Positions 16,953 through 25,818 are shown, numbered from the stretch's first letter. The stretch: 64,000 nt of DNA from Luteolibacter sp. LG18 (GCF_036322585.1 NZ_AP024600.1:2542001-2606000), one strand, 5' to 3'. Translations and numbers: made by a program. The notes: generated by a model from the letters alone, not told the origin.

Positions 16953-17548
16953 TGACGACTCCCGATCATGCGTCCGGTTGGGCGAACCCGCCCCGACCGA
17001 CCGAGCTGGCCCACCGGCTGTTGGAGGGCGTATTGAAGCCGGGCGACCACGCCATCGACGCGACCTGTGGCAATGGCCACGACACTTTGTTTCTCGCCCG
17101 TCAGGTGGGAGCTGCCGGACGAGTGCTGGCCTTCGATGTGCAGGCGGCCGCGATCGGATCGGCGCGGCATCTGGTGGAGGAGTATGGCGTGGGCTCGCAG
17201 GTGTCCTTTGTGCTCGAATCCCACGCCCGCTTGGCGGAGCACACGGCTCCCGGTGCGTGCGCTGCGGTGATGTTCAACCTCGGCTATCTGCCCGGTGCCG
17301 ACCGGGAGGTGATCACCCGCTCGGAGGAAACGCTGCCCGCGCTGGCGGCGGCCACGGTCGCGCTGCGGCCGGGCGGTTGGCTGTGTGTCGTTTGCTACCC
17401 CGGCCATCGCGGCGGGGACGATGAGGCGGCGGAGGTCGAGCGCTGGATGGAGGGATTGACGCCTTCCGGTTGGCGGGTGGCCCGCTACGGCATGCTCGGC
17501 ACACGGAAACCCGCGCCGTTTCTGTTGGTGGCGGTGAAGCCGGGTTGA
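16952..17548 (+). CDS. rRNA-methylase-like SAM-dependent methyltransferase (YtqB family)
   Basis: 198 residues. The SAM-binding motif IDATCGNGHDTLFLARQVG and FDVQAAAI follow the YtqB/putative rRNA methylase pattern, with VMFNLGYLPGADREV as motif IV and GGWLCVVCYPGHRGGDDEAAEVERWM typical of the family. YtqB of Gram-positives methylates tRNA wobble uridine derivatives; an MnmC-like FAD enzyme directly upstream would fit a tRNA-modification pair (inference from context only). Confidence 0.85.
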   Translation: MTTPDHASGWANPPRPTELAHRLLEGVLKPGDHAIDATCGNGHDTLFLARQVGAAGRVLAFDVQAAAIGSARHLVEEYGVGSQVSFVLESHARLAEHTAPGACAAVMFNLGYLPGADREVITRSEETLPALAAATVALRPGGWLCVVCYPGHRGGDDEAAEVERWMEGLTPSGWRVARYGMLGTRKPAPFLLVAVKPG

Positions 17549-17578
17549 CGGGCGGTCGCGGGTCGGGAGAATCGCGTC

Positions 17579-18577
17579 ATGTTTCGTTTGTGCTGGGTCT
17601 TCGGGAGTTTGGGGCTGGCGGGAATCTGCCGCTTGTCCGCTGGGAATGCCGTGCCTGCGGCGGGTGAGGTCGTTTCCTTTCCGTGGCAGAAGGCGGGCTC
17701 GCCTCCAGCGGAGATCCAGGCCGCGTTCGTGGCCCCGGAGACCTTCCTCGATGAAGAGCACCCGGCGTGGCGTGCGGAGATGCTGCGGCGGTTTGCCCCG
17801 GTGGTGAAGGACTGCAAGACCCGGCGCGAGGCGATCCTGGCGGTGGCGGAGCAGGCGGCGAAGGTGTGCGGTACCCGCTACACCACCGAGCGGCGGGCCC
17901 CGAATCAATCGGCGATCGAGTCGATGGAATCCGGGAAAGCCAGTTGCACCGGGCTTTCGATCCTGCTGGCCGCGGCCTATCGATCGGTGGGCATCCCGGC
18001 CCGGCTCGCGGGGGTGGGGGAATGGGGCGACCGCCCCGGCAACCACACGTGGGTGGAGGTGTGGGACGACGATGGCTGGCACTTTGTGGAATATTACCCG
18101 GACAAGAAGGGGCTCGATGCCGGTTGGATTCTCGATCCCATCCTGCGGCTCGACGCGAAAAACCCGCGCTCGCGGGTGATGGCGGTGGACCCGACGGGTG
18201 GGCTGAGTTTCTTCCTGGCGTGGGATCCATCCAACCAAGCGATCCACGCGGTCGACCGCACCGCGGACTATCTCAAGATCGCCGAGCGTCAGGGGCTGGT
18301 GAAGAGCGAGTCGGTGACGGACTGCTCCGCGGCGACGGCGGTGTTCGAGTGCCGGGACAAGGCCGGAACCCGGGTGGCGGTGGCGTTCAAGGTGATGGAG
18401 GGCGACCGCGAGGTGTTCTCCGGCAAGACCCCCGGTCCGCTCGATGACCTGAACAACGCGCCCCGCACCGGCCTGACTCCCGGTCATGCCTATACGGTTA
18501 CCTACGCGGACGATAAGGTGCTCCCTCTCACCCCGAAGGTGGGTCCGCCAGCCACCGTGGTGCTGTCGTTGGAATAA
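17579..18577 (+). CDS. Secreted transglutaminase-like protein
   Basis: 332 residues with an N-terminal signal (about 1-25). The transglutaminase-like core has the nucleophile in GKASCTGLSILLAAAYRSVGIPARL (C123), the histidine in NHTWVEVW (H156) and acidic residues in DDDGWHF. About 150 residues follow, resembling a beta-sandwich (AVFECRDKAGTRVAVAFKVMEG to VVLSLE). Many such proteins are cysteine peptidases. It probably acts in the periplasm or outside. It is next to, but not overlapping, the alpha/beta-hydrolase gene. Confidence 0.83.
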   Translation: MFRLCWVFGSLGLAGICRLSAGNAVPAAGEVVSFPWQKAGSPPAEIQAAFVAPETFLDEEHPAWRAEMLRRFAPVVKDCKTRREAILAVAEQAAKVCGTRYTTERRAPNQSAIESMESGKASCTGLSILLAAAYRSVGIPARLAGVGEWGDRPGNHTWVEVWDDDGWHFVEYYPDKKGLDAGWILDPILRLDAKNPRSRVMAVDPTGGLSFFLAWDPSNQAIHAVDRTADYLKIAERQGLVKSESVTDCSAATAVFECRDKAGTRVAVAFKVMEGDREVFSGKTPGPLDDLNNAPRTGLTPGHAYTVTYADDKVLPLTPKVGPPATVVLSLE

Positions 18578-18629
18578 CGGGTCCGGTTTCCACCGGGGGG
18601 AGCGGGTTGACGGGCAGCGGGAAAGGCGC

Positions 18630-19574
18630 ATGATGTCCTTTGTGCGTGCAATCCGGATGTTGGCCGCTTGGGCGGTGGGAATCGCCCCGTTGCTGGCGGC
18701 GGATCCCGCGCCGCGCCCGCAGCCGAAAAGTCCGCGCGAACTCATTCATGAGTTGAGCCGTGATCCGAACGGCGATTGGGCGACCGTGGCCCGCGCCTTC
18801 CTGGGCAAGAATGGCGGCAACTCGCTGTTTTACTACCCCACCCGGGATACGGCGGAAACCCCCGCCACCTGGGGCTGGAAGTTCGAGAACGTGTGGTTCA
18901 AGTCCGCCGATGGCACCCGGCTGCACGGCTGGTTCCTCCCGGCGGGAGGCAAGACCACGAAGGGCACGATCGTGTTTTCCCACGGCAATACCGGTGCGAT
19001 GGGCTACCACCTCGGCTTCGTGTCGTGGCTGCTGCCGGAGGGCTTCAATGTGCTGGTGTTCGATTACCGCGGTTTCGGCAGCTCCGGTGGAGTGCCGGTC
19101 CGGCATGGCATGATCGAGGATGTCCGGGCCGCCTTCGACTATGTGCGGACCCGCCGCGATATCGACGTGAACCGGATCGTCTCGATGGGCCACAGCCTGG
19201 GGGCCTCGAAATCCATCACCGCGTTGGCGGAAAAGCCGATTCCGGGGGTGCGGGCGATCGTCAGCGACAGCGGATTCGCCTCCTACACCGGCATGGCGGA
19301 TGCCATCGCGGGCAAGGTCGGCACCGGCGTGGTCAGCGATGAATGGTCGCCGAAGGACTGGGTCGCGAAGCTGGCGCCGCTGCCCTTGCTGGTGATCCAT
19401 GGCACCGATGACGAGGTGGTGCCGTTTGCTCAAGGGCAGCAGCTTTTCGCCGCCGCCGCGGCCCCGAAGACCATGTTCACCGTGCAGGGCGGACACCACG
19501 GCAATTCGCTGTGGCGGAACAACGGCGAGTACCGGAAGAAGATGCTCGAGTGGCTCGCCACGGCCATGAAGTGA
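18630..19574 (+). CDS. Alpha/beta hydrolase with signal peptide
   Basis: 314 residues from the first of two adjacent ATGs. It has a signal sequence (about 1-24), the oxyanion strand TIVFSHGNTGAM, FDYRGFGSSGG, the nucleophile elbow GHSLG (S189), the acid in HGTDDEVVP (D260) and the histidine in GGHHGN (about H289). This is the BAAT/dienelactone-like exported serine-hydrolase type seen in YfhR/Bem46 relatives. The substrate is unknown. Confidence 0.87.
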   Translation: MMSFVRAIRMLAAWAVGIAPLLAADPAPRPQPKSPRELIHELSRDPNGDWATVARAFLGKNGGNSLFYYPTRDTAETPATWGWKFENVWFKSADGTRLHGWFLPAGGKTTKGTIVFSHGNTGAMGYHLGFVSWLLPEGFNVLVFDYRGFGSSGGVPVRHGMIEDVRAAFDYVRTRRDIDVNRIVSMGHSLGASKSITALAEKPIPGVRAIVSDSGFASYTGMADAIAGKVGTGVVSDEWSPKDWVAKLAPLPLLVIHGTDDEVVPFAQGQQLFAAAAAPKTMFTVQGGHHGNSLWRNNGEYRKKMLEWLATAMK

Positions 19575-19581
19575 AGGAGTT

Positions 19582-19788
19582 GAGGCTTCAGCCGAGGAAG
19601 GTCTTCCGGGAGGCGGAGGCCTGAAAGTTTGCTGGTTTGCAGTGTTCAGTTTTCAGGAAGAGCAGACGAACTTTCGTCGAGCCTCTGCCCGGACTCCCAA
19701 CTCTTCCTTTTGCGATTTTTGCGCCTTTTGCGGCTAAAATCTCTCCCTACTCCGCCTCCTCGGAAGACCTTCCTCGCCTAAAGGCTCC
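19582..19788. repeat. MITE-like element, copy 2 (uninterrupted)
   Basis: 207 bp with terminal inverted repeats (left arm GAGGCTTCAGCCGAGGAAGG). Read as reverse complement it matches copy 1 at 14221 from end to end, including the AACTGAACACTGCAAACCAG stretch and the GCGCAAAAATCGCAAAAGG stretch. It starts 7 nt after the hydrolase stop. A 36-bp fragment of the same core recurs at 22561-22597. Confidence 0.85.
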
Positions 19789-19797
19789 TCTCCTTAC

Positions 19798-19833
19798 GCA
19801 AAAACGGCGCACGGGAAACCCATGCGCCGTTTG
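19798..19833 (-). terminator. Rho-independent terminator of ndk
   Basis: On the minus strand the arms AAACGGCGCA and TGCGCCGTTT are followed by T residues. It lies about 25 nt past the ndk stop. Confidence 0.85.
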
Positions 19834-19857
19834 CTGGAAAAATGAACCGGAGGCGGA

Positions 19858-20292
19858 TCAGGCGATCACTTCGCCTTCGTTGAAGAAGCGCTTCAGCTCG
19901 GCCTCGGCGGCTTCGACGGAGTCGGAGGCGTGGCAGACGTTGCGCATCTTGGCGTCGCTGTCCTTGAAGCCGAAGTCACCGCGGATGGTGCCGGCGGCGG
20001 CCTGGGTGGAATCGGTCGGGCCGAGGAGGTCGCGGACGCGGGCGATCACGTCCTCGCCTTCGAGGGCGAGGGCGACGACCGGGGCTTCCTGCATGAACTC
20101 GCGGACGGACGGGAAGAACGGCTTGTCGGCGATGTGGGAGTAGTGCTCGGCGAGGATCTCATCGCTGAGGGCGAGCACCTTGAGGCCGCGGATGCGGAAG
20201 CCTTCCTTCTCGAAACGGGAAAGAACGGTGCCGACGATCTTTTTCTCAACGGCGTCGGGCTTGAAAAGAATCAGTGTGGTCTCAAGAGACAT
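19858..20292 (-). CDS. ndk: Nucleoside diphosphate kinase
   Basis: 144 residues, the standard length. It transfers the gamma phosphate of ATP to nucleoside diphosphates through a phosphohistidine. LILFKPDAV at the N-terminus, GTIRGDFG and the active-site NVCHASDS (H121) are all present. The consensus glycine after the active His is alanine and the residue before is cysteine, both tolerated variations. It is monocistronic, with its own terminator. Confidence 0.96.
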   Translation of the reverse strand: MSLETTLILFKPDAVEKKIVGTVLSRFEKEGFRIRGLKVLALSDEILAEHYSHIADKPFFPSVREFMQEAPVVALALEGEDVIARVRDLLGPTDSTQAAAGTIRGDFGFKDSDAKMRNVCHASDSVEAAEAELKRFFNEGEVIA

Positions 20293-20432
20293 GCGGGGGA
20301 GTTAGGAGCCGGAGTCCTGACTGACAAGCATTTAAACCAGAATCCCAAGTCCCTGATCCTCTTTCGGGCGGAGGCCCTTTCTCTTGTCTGGGTTCTGGAC
20401 TCTGGAATCTGGGCTCTCGGCATGGCCGTCCA

Positions 20433-21215
20433 TTACAGCGGCCGCCCGTAGGTGTCGCAGCGGTTGTGCCAGCCTTCCTTCCAGCGGACCTCGCCGCGGG
20501 CGGGCGGGGAGTTGGCGATGCGGCGGTCGAGCACGCGCTTGGCGGCGGCGGCGAATTCGCTGGCAGAGGCCGCGCCACCGCCGGTATCGCGCATCTCACC
20601 AAGCACCTGCATCAGGCCCCAGCCGCGGCCGTTGTAGCGTTCGGAGGTGTTGATGCCCTCGCCCTTGAAGTTCACGTAGTCGATCAGGGCGTAGGTGCCC
20701 TGGCCGGTGGTGGCGACCTTGTGGTAGTTCGCCTCGATGCGGGCGCGCTCGCTGGCCGGGGCGGAGGCGAGGATCTTGCCGAGCGCGGCCTTCGAGCGGG
20801 AAATGATGAAGTCGGTCTGGAGCGGGACGTTGCCGGTCAGCCACTTGCGCAGGGTGGAGAGGCGCTCGCCGCGGAAATCGGCTTGGAACTGGGCCTTCGA
20901 GTTCCACGGGCAATCGGCCAGGGTGGCGACGGCGGGCGGGGTCACGCCGCGGCCCTTCGCGTAGGCGATGAACTGCGGCCAGGTCTCGTTGAAGCGGCCG
21001 TTGAAGCCCGCCGGATACCAGATGAAGTGGCCGATGCCGAGGGAGGGGAATTCCTCGCCTGCGTTCCAGGTGGTCAGGCCGTCGACGGTGCCCGCGCATT
21101 CGTTTTTCCAAATTTTCTGGCCGATGGCGGCCTTCTGGCCGGCGGTGAGGTCGGCGGAGGCGATCCCGGCGGTGAGGGAAAACACGAACAGGCACAGGGC
21201 ACGGGCGGCTTGCAT
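20433..21215 (-). CDS. Secreted muramidase-like protein of unknown family
   Basis: 260 residues with a signal peptide (about 1-21, ending SAD). The mature start KIWKNECAGTVDGLTTWNAGEEFPSLGIGHFIWYP has the E...G...GIGHF layout of phage-type lysozyme folds, and later GWGLMQVLGEMRDTG also resembles muramidase segments. Two or three cysteines are present. No exact family is recognised; a cell-wall hydrolase is the most likely reading. It is divergent from the DUF3147-like gene. Confidence 0.65.
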   Translation of the reverse strand: MQAARALCLFVFSLTAGIASADLTAGQKAAIGQKIWKNECAGTVDGLTTWNAGEEFPSLGIGHFIWYPAGFNGRFNETWPQFIAYAKGRGVTPPAVATLADCPWNSKAQFQADFRGERLSTLRKWLTGNVPLQTDFIISRSKAALGKILASAPASERARIEANYHKVATTGQGTYALIDYVNFKGEGINTSERYNGRGWGLMQVLGEMRDTGGGAASASEFAAAAKRVLDRRIANSPPARGEVRWKEGWHNRCDTYGRPL

Positions 21216-21262
21216 GGGCGCACGCTAGATGGTTCTTCGGGGGGCAGCAAGTTCACCCTGCC

Positions 21263-21658
21263 ATGAGTCGATTTCCCTGGGACAAATTCCTCTCCTTCAC
21301 CCCGATGGATCTGGTGAAGCTCATCGTCACCGCCTTGATCATCGTGGTGGTCACCAAAATCCAGGTCGTAAACGATCGCCTCTCCGCCCTGTTGATCGCG
21401 CTGCCCTTCACCTCGCTGGTGGCGATGTGCTGGATGCAGGCGGAAAAGCAGGGGAACACCCGCATCGCGAACCACTCCGAGGGCACTTTCTGGTTCGTGC
21501 TGCCGACCCTGCCGATGTTCCTGATCCTGCCGTGGATGTTGCGCAGTGGCTGGAACTTCTGGCTGGCGCTTTTCGCGAACTGCCTGCTGACCATCGGTTT
21601 CTTCTGGCTCACGGTGGTCATCCTGCGCCGTTTCGGGATCGATCTGATGCCGAAATGA
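21263..21658 (+). CDS. Small integral membrane protein (DUF3147-like)
   Basis: 131 residues with four predicted membrane helices (about 15-30, 38-56, 76-92, 96-120). The stretch VVTKIQVVNDRLSALLIALPFTSLVAMCWM matches the DUF3147 pattern. The function is unknown. The first helix is preceded by an amphipathic N-terminus (RFPWDKFLSFTPMDLVK). Confidence 0.75.
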   Translation: MSRFPWDKFLSFTPMDLVKLIVTALIIVVVTKIQVVNDRLSALLIALPFTSLVAMCWMQAEKQGNTRIANHSEGTFWFVLPTLPMFLILPWMLRSGWNFWLALFANCLLTIGFFWLTVVILRRFGIDLMPK

Positions 21659-21842
21659 ACCACTGGGGTGGAAAGCCTGATAGAGATTGGGCTTGTCAAA
21701 GACCCCGTTTTCTGGTTCATCCCGCCCTCCGGCTGCTTGCCGGATCCATTTTCAATCGAGCGAACACGACCGCGGAATGACTCCGGACAACATCATCCCT
21801 TTCGAGTCGCCGCGTCCGCATTCCCGATTCCCCGGCCTACCC

Positions 21843-22064
21843 ATGAAAAGCGACCTTGTCGACAAAGCTGCTGAGATCGTGACCGATCCCCTCGTTCTGG
21901 TGAACCTCGTTTCCCAGCGCGTCCGCCAGCTGAACAGCGGCCGTTCGCCGCTGATCCCGACCCGCCCGAGCATGGGTGCCGCCGATATCGCCCTCCAGGA
22001 GATCATCGAAGGTAAGATCAAGCTCGGCGAGAAGAAGAAGGAAGAGGAAGTCATCGCCGAGTGA
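21843..22064 (+). CDS. rpoZ: RNA polymerase omega-like subunit
   Basis: 73 residues from the ATG at 21843; an ATG at 21777 would add 22 residues (MTPDNIIPFESP) and cannot be excluded. The sequence KAAEIVTDPLVLVNLVSQRVRQLNSGRSPLI, GAADIALQEIIEGKIKL and a lysine/glutamate tail match the omega fold, which helps assemble and stabilise the beta' subunit. It is followed 25 nt later by smpB, presumably co-transcribed. Confidence 0.82.
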   Translation: MKSDLVDKAAEIVTDPLVLVNLVSQRVRQLNSGRSPLIPTRPSMGAADIALQEIIEGKIKLGEKKKEEEVIAE

Positions 22065-22089
22065 ACCGCGGCGCAGGCTGCTTGCGATC

Positions 22090-22560
22090 ATGAGCGTGCG
22101 CGGGAGCGGGGAAATCTCGACCAACCGGAAAGCCGGGCGGGATTTCCATATCTCGGACAAGTTCGAGGCTGGCATCGAGCTGAAAGGCACCGAGGTCAAA
22201 TCGATCCGTGCCGGGAAGATCAACGTTTCCGACGCCTTCGCCCGTGTCGAGAAGGGCCAGGTGTTCCTCTACGGTTGCAATATCCAGCCTTGGGAGACCG
22301 CCGCGGAGTGGTTCAACCACACCGCCCAGCGCCCCCGCCGCCTGTTGCTCCACAAGCAGGAAATTTTCAAACTGGAGCAGGCGATGGCCCTCCAGGGCTG
22401 CACCCTGCCGCTGCTGCGGATGTATTGGAAGGACCGCCGCGTGAAGGTGGAAATCGGCATCGGCAAGGGCAAGACCCACTCCGACCAGCGCCACGACCTG
22501 AAGAAGAAGGTCGAACTGCGCGAGGCCCAGCGCGAGATCCAGCGGTTCAATCGGAAATAA
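22090..22560 (+). CDS. smpB: SsrA-binding protein SmpB
   Basis: 156 residues, the standard length. It binds tmRNA and delivers it to stalled ribosomes. Visible motifs: TNRKAGRDFHISDKFEAGIELKGTEVKSIRAGKINVSDAFARV, LLLHKQEIFKLEQAM, the KVEIGIGKGK strand, and the basic tail KTHSDQRHDLKKKVELREAQREIQR that enters the decoding site. The tmRNA gene itself was not found in this window. Confidence 0.96.
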   Translation: MSVRGSGEISTNRKAGRDFHISDKFEAGIELKGTEVKSIRAGKINVSDAFARVEKGQVFLYGCNIQPWETAAEWFNHTAQRPRRLLLHKQEIFKLEQAMALQGCTLPLLRMYWKDRRVKVEIGIGKGKTHSDQRHDLKKKVELREAQREIQRFNRK

Positions 22561-22597
22561 GTTTGCGGGTTGCTGGTTTTCAGTTTTCAGGGAAGGG
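22561..22597. repeat. Fragment of the MITE-like element core
   Basis: About 36 bp (TTGCTGGTTTTCAGTTTTCA) match the core of copy 2 around 19627-19660 with a few differences. No terminal repeats are present here. It lies directly after the smpB stop. Confidence 0.5.
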
Positions 22598-22618
22598 TCG
22601 CTGTGCGACTCCTTTGAT

Positions 22619-22888
22619 ATGAGTGGGTCGCGGGCCATGTTGGTGTCGTTGTCGATCGTGGGTCTCGCGATGGCGGTGGTCGCGGGGCTGGGAAATCCAT
22701 TCGCGGAATTCTGCACGACCAAGGCCTACGGATGGCCGTTTCCCTGGCGCATCGACTATTGCCCATGTGAAGGCGGGAAGACGGCCTTTCCGGTTTCCAG
22801 TGTGGTGGGGAATGCCGGGGTATTGTTGGTTGGCGGATTTTTGGGTGCGTGCGCCATTAAGGGCCGCGGGTGTCGCAGCGGGCATTGA
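22619..22888 (+). CDS. Small hypothetical membrane protein
   Basis: 89 residues with two predicted membrane helices (about 7-26 and 60-80) and a cysteine-containing loop (RIDYCPCEGGK). No family is recognised. It sits between a MITE fragment and a GTAG repeat, its C-terminus (CAIKGRGCRSGH) is of repeat-like composition, and there is no clear ribosome-binding site. It may or may not be expressed. Confidence 0.45.
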   Translation: MSGSRAMLVSLSIVGLAMAVVAGLGNPFAEFCTTKAYGWPFPWRIDYCPCEGGKTAFPVSSVVGNAGVLLVGGFLGACAIKGRGCRSGH

Positions 22889-22985
22889 CCAAGGAGTAGG
22901 GACATTCCTGTCCCGTTTTCCAAATCCACCCAGCTTTGCTGGCAAGAATTTCCAAGAACGGGACAAGAATGTCCCTACTCCTTGG
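22889..22985. repeat. Inverted pair of GTAG-footed hairpins (REP/BIME-like), GGGACA type
   Basis: GTAG (22896-22899) starts a GGGACA/TGTCCC hairpin. The mirror unit GGGACA/TGTCCC ends in CTAC (22975-22978). The flanking CCAAGGA and TCCTTGG extend the inverted symmetry to 97 bp. It lies about 100 bp before rpsO. Confidence 0.85.
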
Positions 22986-23085
22986 GGCCGAAAGTACTTG
23001 CCAAGTCCCCCTGCGAGCGGTTACCTCCCCGCCCGAACTCCAACGAGGACGGCCCGGCATCCGCTGGACCCATCCGTTTACGATC

Positions 23086-23337
23086 ATGAGCACCATCAAT
23101 CTGAAGGACTATCAAGTCCACGACAAAGACACCGGCAGCGCCTCCTATCAGGCCGCCCTCCTCACGCAGCGCATCCAGCACCTGACGATCCACCTGAACG
23201 CCAACACGAAGGACTTCTCGTCCCGCCGCGGCCTTCTGAAGATGGTGTCCCAGCGCCGCAAGCTTCTGGACTACCTCAAGGGTGAGTCCGAAGAGCGTTA
23301 CCAGCAGGTCATCCAAGGCCTCGGTCTCCGCCGCTAA
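23086..23337 (+). CDS. rpsO: 30S ribosomal protein S15
   Basis: 83 residues. It binds 16S rRNA in the platform of the small subunit. The S15 signature is present: [50 protein letters not shown]. The usual N-terminus is slightly shorter than in E. coli. It is followed by a strong hairpin and then by pnp, the common rpsO-pnp arrangement. Confidence 0.96.
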   Translation: MSTINLKDYQVHDKDTGSASYQAALLTQRIQHLTIHLNANTKDFSSRRGLLKMVSQRRKLLDYLKGESEERYQQVIQGLGLRR

Positions 23338-23347
23338 CTTTCGCGCC

Positions 23348-23377
23348 AACAGCCACCCGGGCAACCGGGTGGCTGTT
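23348..23377 (+). terminator. Strong hairpin between rpsO and pnp
   Basis: AACAGCCACCCGG pairs with CCGGGTGGCTGTT around a 4-nt loop. No long T run follows, so it may be a partial terminator, an RNA-stability element or a processing site rather than a full stop. Confidence 0.65.
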
Positions 23378-23540
23378 CCGCTAAACAGGGCTGGCACCAC
23401 AAAGAAAACGCCGCCCTGCCCGGACAACGATCCGCTCCCAATCCGCCATCCGCGGAACTTCCCGGGAGCCGTCCGGACCCAAGACCCCCGCGTGGCACGG
23501 TGCCCCGCGGGTTTGATGCAAAAAGAAGAAACGAACGAAT

Positions 23541-25682
23541 ATGAATATTCACTCCATCACGGCCGAAGTCGGCTCCAACCCGATTACGATCGAAACCGGC
23601 AAACTTGCCAAACTCGCCGACGGTGCCGTTACCGTCCGCTCCGGTGACACCATCATCCTCGTCACCGCCGTCTCCGCCACCAAGGTGAAGGACGGTCAAA
23701 CCTGGTTCCCCCTTTCCGTCGAGTATAAGGAAAAGGCCTCCGCCGCCGGCGTGTTCCCGGGTGGCTACTTCAAGCGTGAAGGCCGTCCGACCGAGAAGGA
23801 AATCCTCACCTGCCGCATGACGGACCGCCCGCTGCGTCCGCTGTTCCCGAAGGGTTACTTCTACGACACCCAGATCGTCGCCATCCTCCTCAGCGCGGAC
23901 GCGATCAACGACGCCGACATCCTCTCGATGAACGGTGCTTCCGCCGCCCTCTGTCTTTCCGACATCCCGTTCGCCGGCCCGATCGGCGCGGTGCGCGTCG
24001 GCCGCGTCGATGGCCAGTTCGTCATCAACCCGACCTTCGACGAGCGCGAGAACAGCGATCTCGACCTCGTTTACGTGGGTAACAAGACCGACGTGATCAT
24101 GATCGAAGGTGCTGCCGACGAACTTCCGGAAGAGGAGTTCGTGAAGGCCCTTCACTTCGCCCAGGAAGCCGTCCAGAAGCTGGTGGCCGTCCAGGAAGAG
24201 CTCGTCCGCCTCGCCGGCAAGCCGAAGCGCGATTACACCCCGGTGCTCGCCAAGGAGAACCTCCTCGAGATCGCCTACGAAATCGCCGGCGACCGCATCG
24301 AAGGTGCCATCTACGCCCCGACCAAGGTCGAGCGCGCGAAGAAGGTCGGCGCCCTCCGCGACGAAGTCGAAGCCGCGATCAAGGAGCGCGCTCCGGAAGC
24401 CACCGCGTTCGACGTCGAGCAGGCGTTCGAATACCTCCAGAAGAAGGCCTTCCGCATCTCCATCATGGAGAAGGGCCTCCGCGCCGACGGCCGCAACCCG
24501 AGCCAGCTCCGCAACCTGTATGCCGAAGCCAACGTGCTGCCGCGCGTCCACGGTTCCGCCATCTTCTCCCGCGGTGAGACCCAGGCCCTCGCCATCGCGA
24601 CCCTCGCGCCGGGCGATGAGAAGCAGTTCATCGACAACTACGCCGGTGGCGAGAGCGAGAAGCGCTTCATCCTTCACTACAACTTCCCTCCGTTCTCCGT
24701 CGGTGAAACCGGCCGCATGGGTGGCCTGAACCGCCGCGAAATCGGCCACGGCGCGCTCGCCGAGCGCTCGATCCAGCCGGTGCTGCCGCACCCGGACGAG
24801 TTCCCCTACGCGATCCGCGTGTCCTCCGAAGTGACCGAGTCGAACGGCTCGACCTCGATGGCCACCGTGTGCTCCGGCACCATGTCGCTCCTCAGCGCCG
24901 GTGTCCCGCTCATCCGCCCGGTCGCCGGTATCTCCGTGGGTCTCGTCACCGAGTTCAACGAAGCCGGTGCCATGGAGAAGTACATCCCGCTGCTCGACAT
25001 CATCGGCAGCGAGGACTTCTACGGTGACATGGACTTCAAGCTCTGCGGCACCAGCCACGGTGTCACCGGCTACCAGCTCGACCTGAAGCTCCCGGGTATC
25101 CCGCTCTCGATCCTCGCGGAAGCCGTGACGATCGCGAAGAACGCCCGCACGCCGATCCTTGAGAAGATGGCCGAGGCCATCCCGGCCCACGGCGAGCTCA
25201 GCCCGCACGCCCCGCGCATCGTCTCGATCAAGATCCCGGCGGATCGCATCGGCGAGCTCATTGGGCCTGGCGGCAAGAACATCAAGGGCATCCAGGCCGA
25301 GTCCGGCGCGGAAGTCAGCATCGAAGACGACGGCACCGTGCGCATCTACGCCTCCAAGCAGGAAGGCCTCGACCGCGCGAAGTCGCTCATCGAGCGCATG
25401 TTCCAGGAAATCGAAGTCGGCAAGGTCTACACCGGCAAGGTCGTCAGCATCACCGCCTTCGGCGCCTTCATGGAAGTGCTCCCGGGCAAGGACGGCCTCG
25501 TCCACGTCTCCGAGCTGGCCGAAGGCCGCACCGAGAACGTCGAGGACATCGTCAAGAAGGGCGATCTCATCACCGCCAAGTGCATCGGCGTTGATGAGAA
25601 GGGCCGCGTGAAGATGAGCCGCCGCGCTTACCTCCGCGACCAGAAGGCCGAGCAGGTTGAAGCCGCTCCGGCCGAAGCCTGA
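23541..25682 (+). CDS. pnp: Polyribonucleotide nucleotidyltransferase (PNPase)
   Basis: 713 residues. It degrades RNA 3' to 5' with phosphate, as a trimer. It has two RNase PH-like domains (about 5-230 and 310-550; RTEKEILTCRMTDRPLRPLFPKGY near the first and RPVAGISVGLV, GSEDFYGDMDFK in the second), a helical linker, a KH domain with IGPGGKNIKGIQ (about 575) and a C-terminal S1 domain (GKVVSITAFGAFMEVLPGKDGLVHVSELA). All domains are complete. It starts at ATG without an obvious Shine-Dalgarno site. Confidence 0.97.
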   Translation: MNIHSITAEVGSNPITIETGKLAKLADGAVTVRSGDTIILVTAVSATKVKDGQTWFPLSVEYKEKASAAGVFPGGYFKREGRPTEKEILTCRMTDRPLRPLFPKGYFYDTQIVAILLSADAINDADILSMNGASAALCLSDIPFAGPIGAVRVGRVDGQFVINPTFDERENSDLDLVYVGNKTDVIMIEGAADELPEEEFVKALHFAQEAVQKLVAVQEELVRLAGKPKRDYTPVLAKENLLEIAYEIAGDRIEGAIYAPTKVERAKKVGALRDEVEAAIKERAPEATAFDVEQAFEYLQKKAFRISIMEKGLRADGRNPSQLRNLYAEANVLPRVHGSAIFSRGETQALAIATLAPGDEKQFIDNYAGGESEKRFILHYNFPPFSVGETGRMGGLNRREIGHGALAERSIQPVLPHPDEFPYAIRVSSEVTESNGSTSMATVCSGTMSLLSAGVPLIRPVAGISVGLVTEFNEAGAMEKYIPLLDIIGSEDFYGDMDFKLCGTSHGVTGYQLDLKLPGIPLSILAEAVTIAKNARTPILEKMAEAIPAHGELSPHAPRIVSIKIPADRIGELIGPGGKNIKGIQAESGAEVSIEDDGTVRIYASKQEGLDRAKSLIERMFQEIEVGKVYTGKVVSITAFGAFMEVLPGKDGLVHVSELAEGRTENVEDIVKKGDLITAKCIGVDEKGRVKMSRRAYLRDQKAEQVEAAPAEA

Positions 25683-25707
25683 TCGCTTCTGATCCATTGA
25701 TTCCCAC

Positions 25708-25742
25708 GAACGCCCGGGCCGGAAACGGTCCGGGCGTTTTGG
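25708..25742 (+). terminator. Rho-independent terminator of pnp
   Basis: The arms AACGCCCGGGCC and GGTCCGGGCGTT enclose a short loop and are followed by T residues, 25 nt past the pnp stop. Confidence 0.88.
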
Positions 25743-25818
25743 TTCGTAGGAGGGCGATTGGAATGGAGGGCGTGTATTGCACTGTTCCGGCCATCATCCC
25801 GCTGGATAACGTTTCCTC

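Noticed and set aside
23334..25697. A 787-codon open frame antisense to pnp
   Set aside because: Shadow of pnp, which is unmistakable by its domains.
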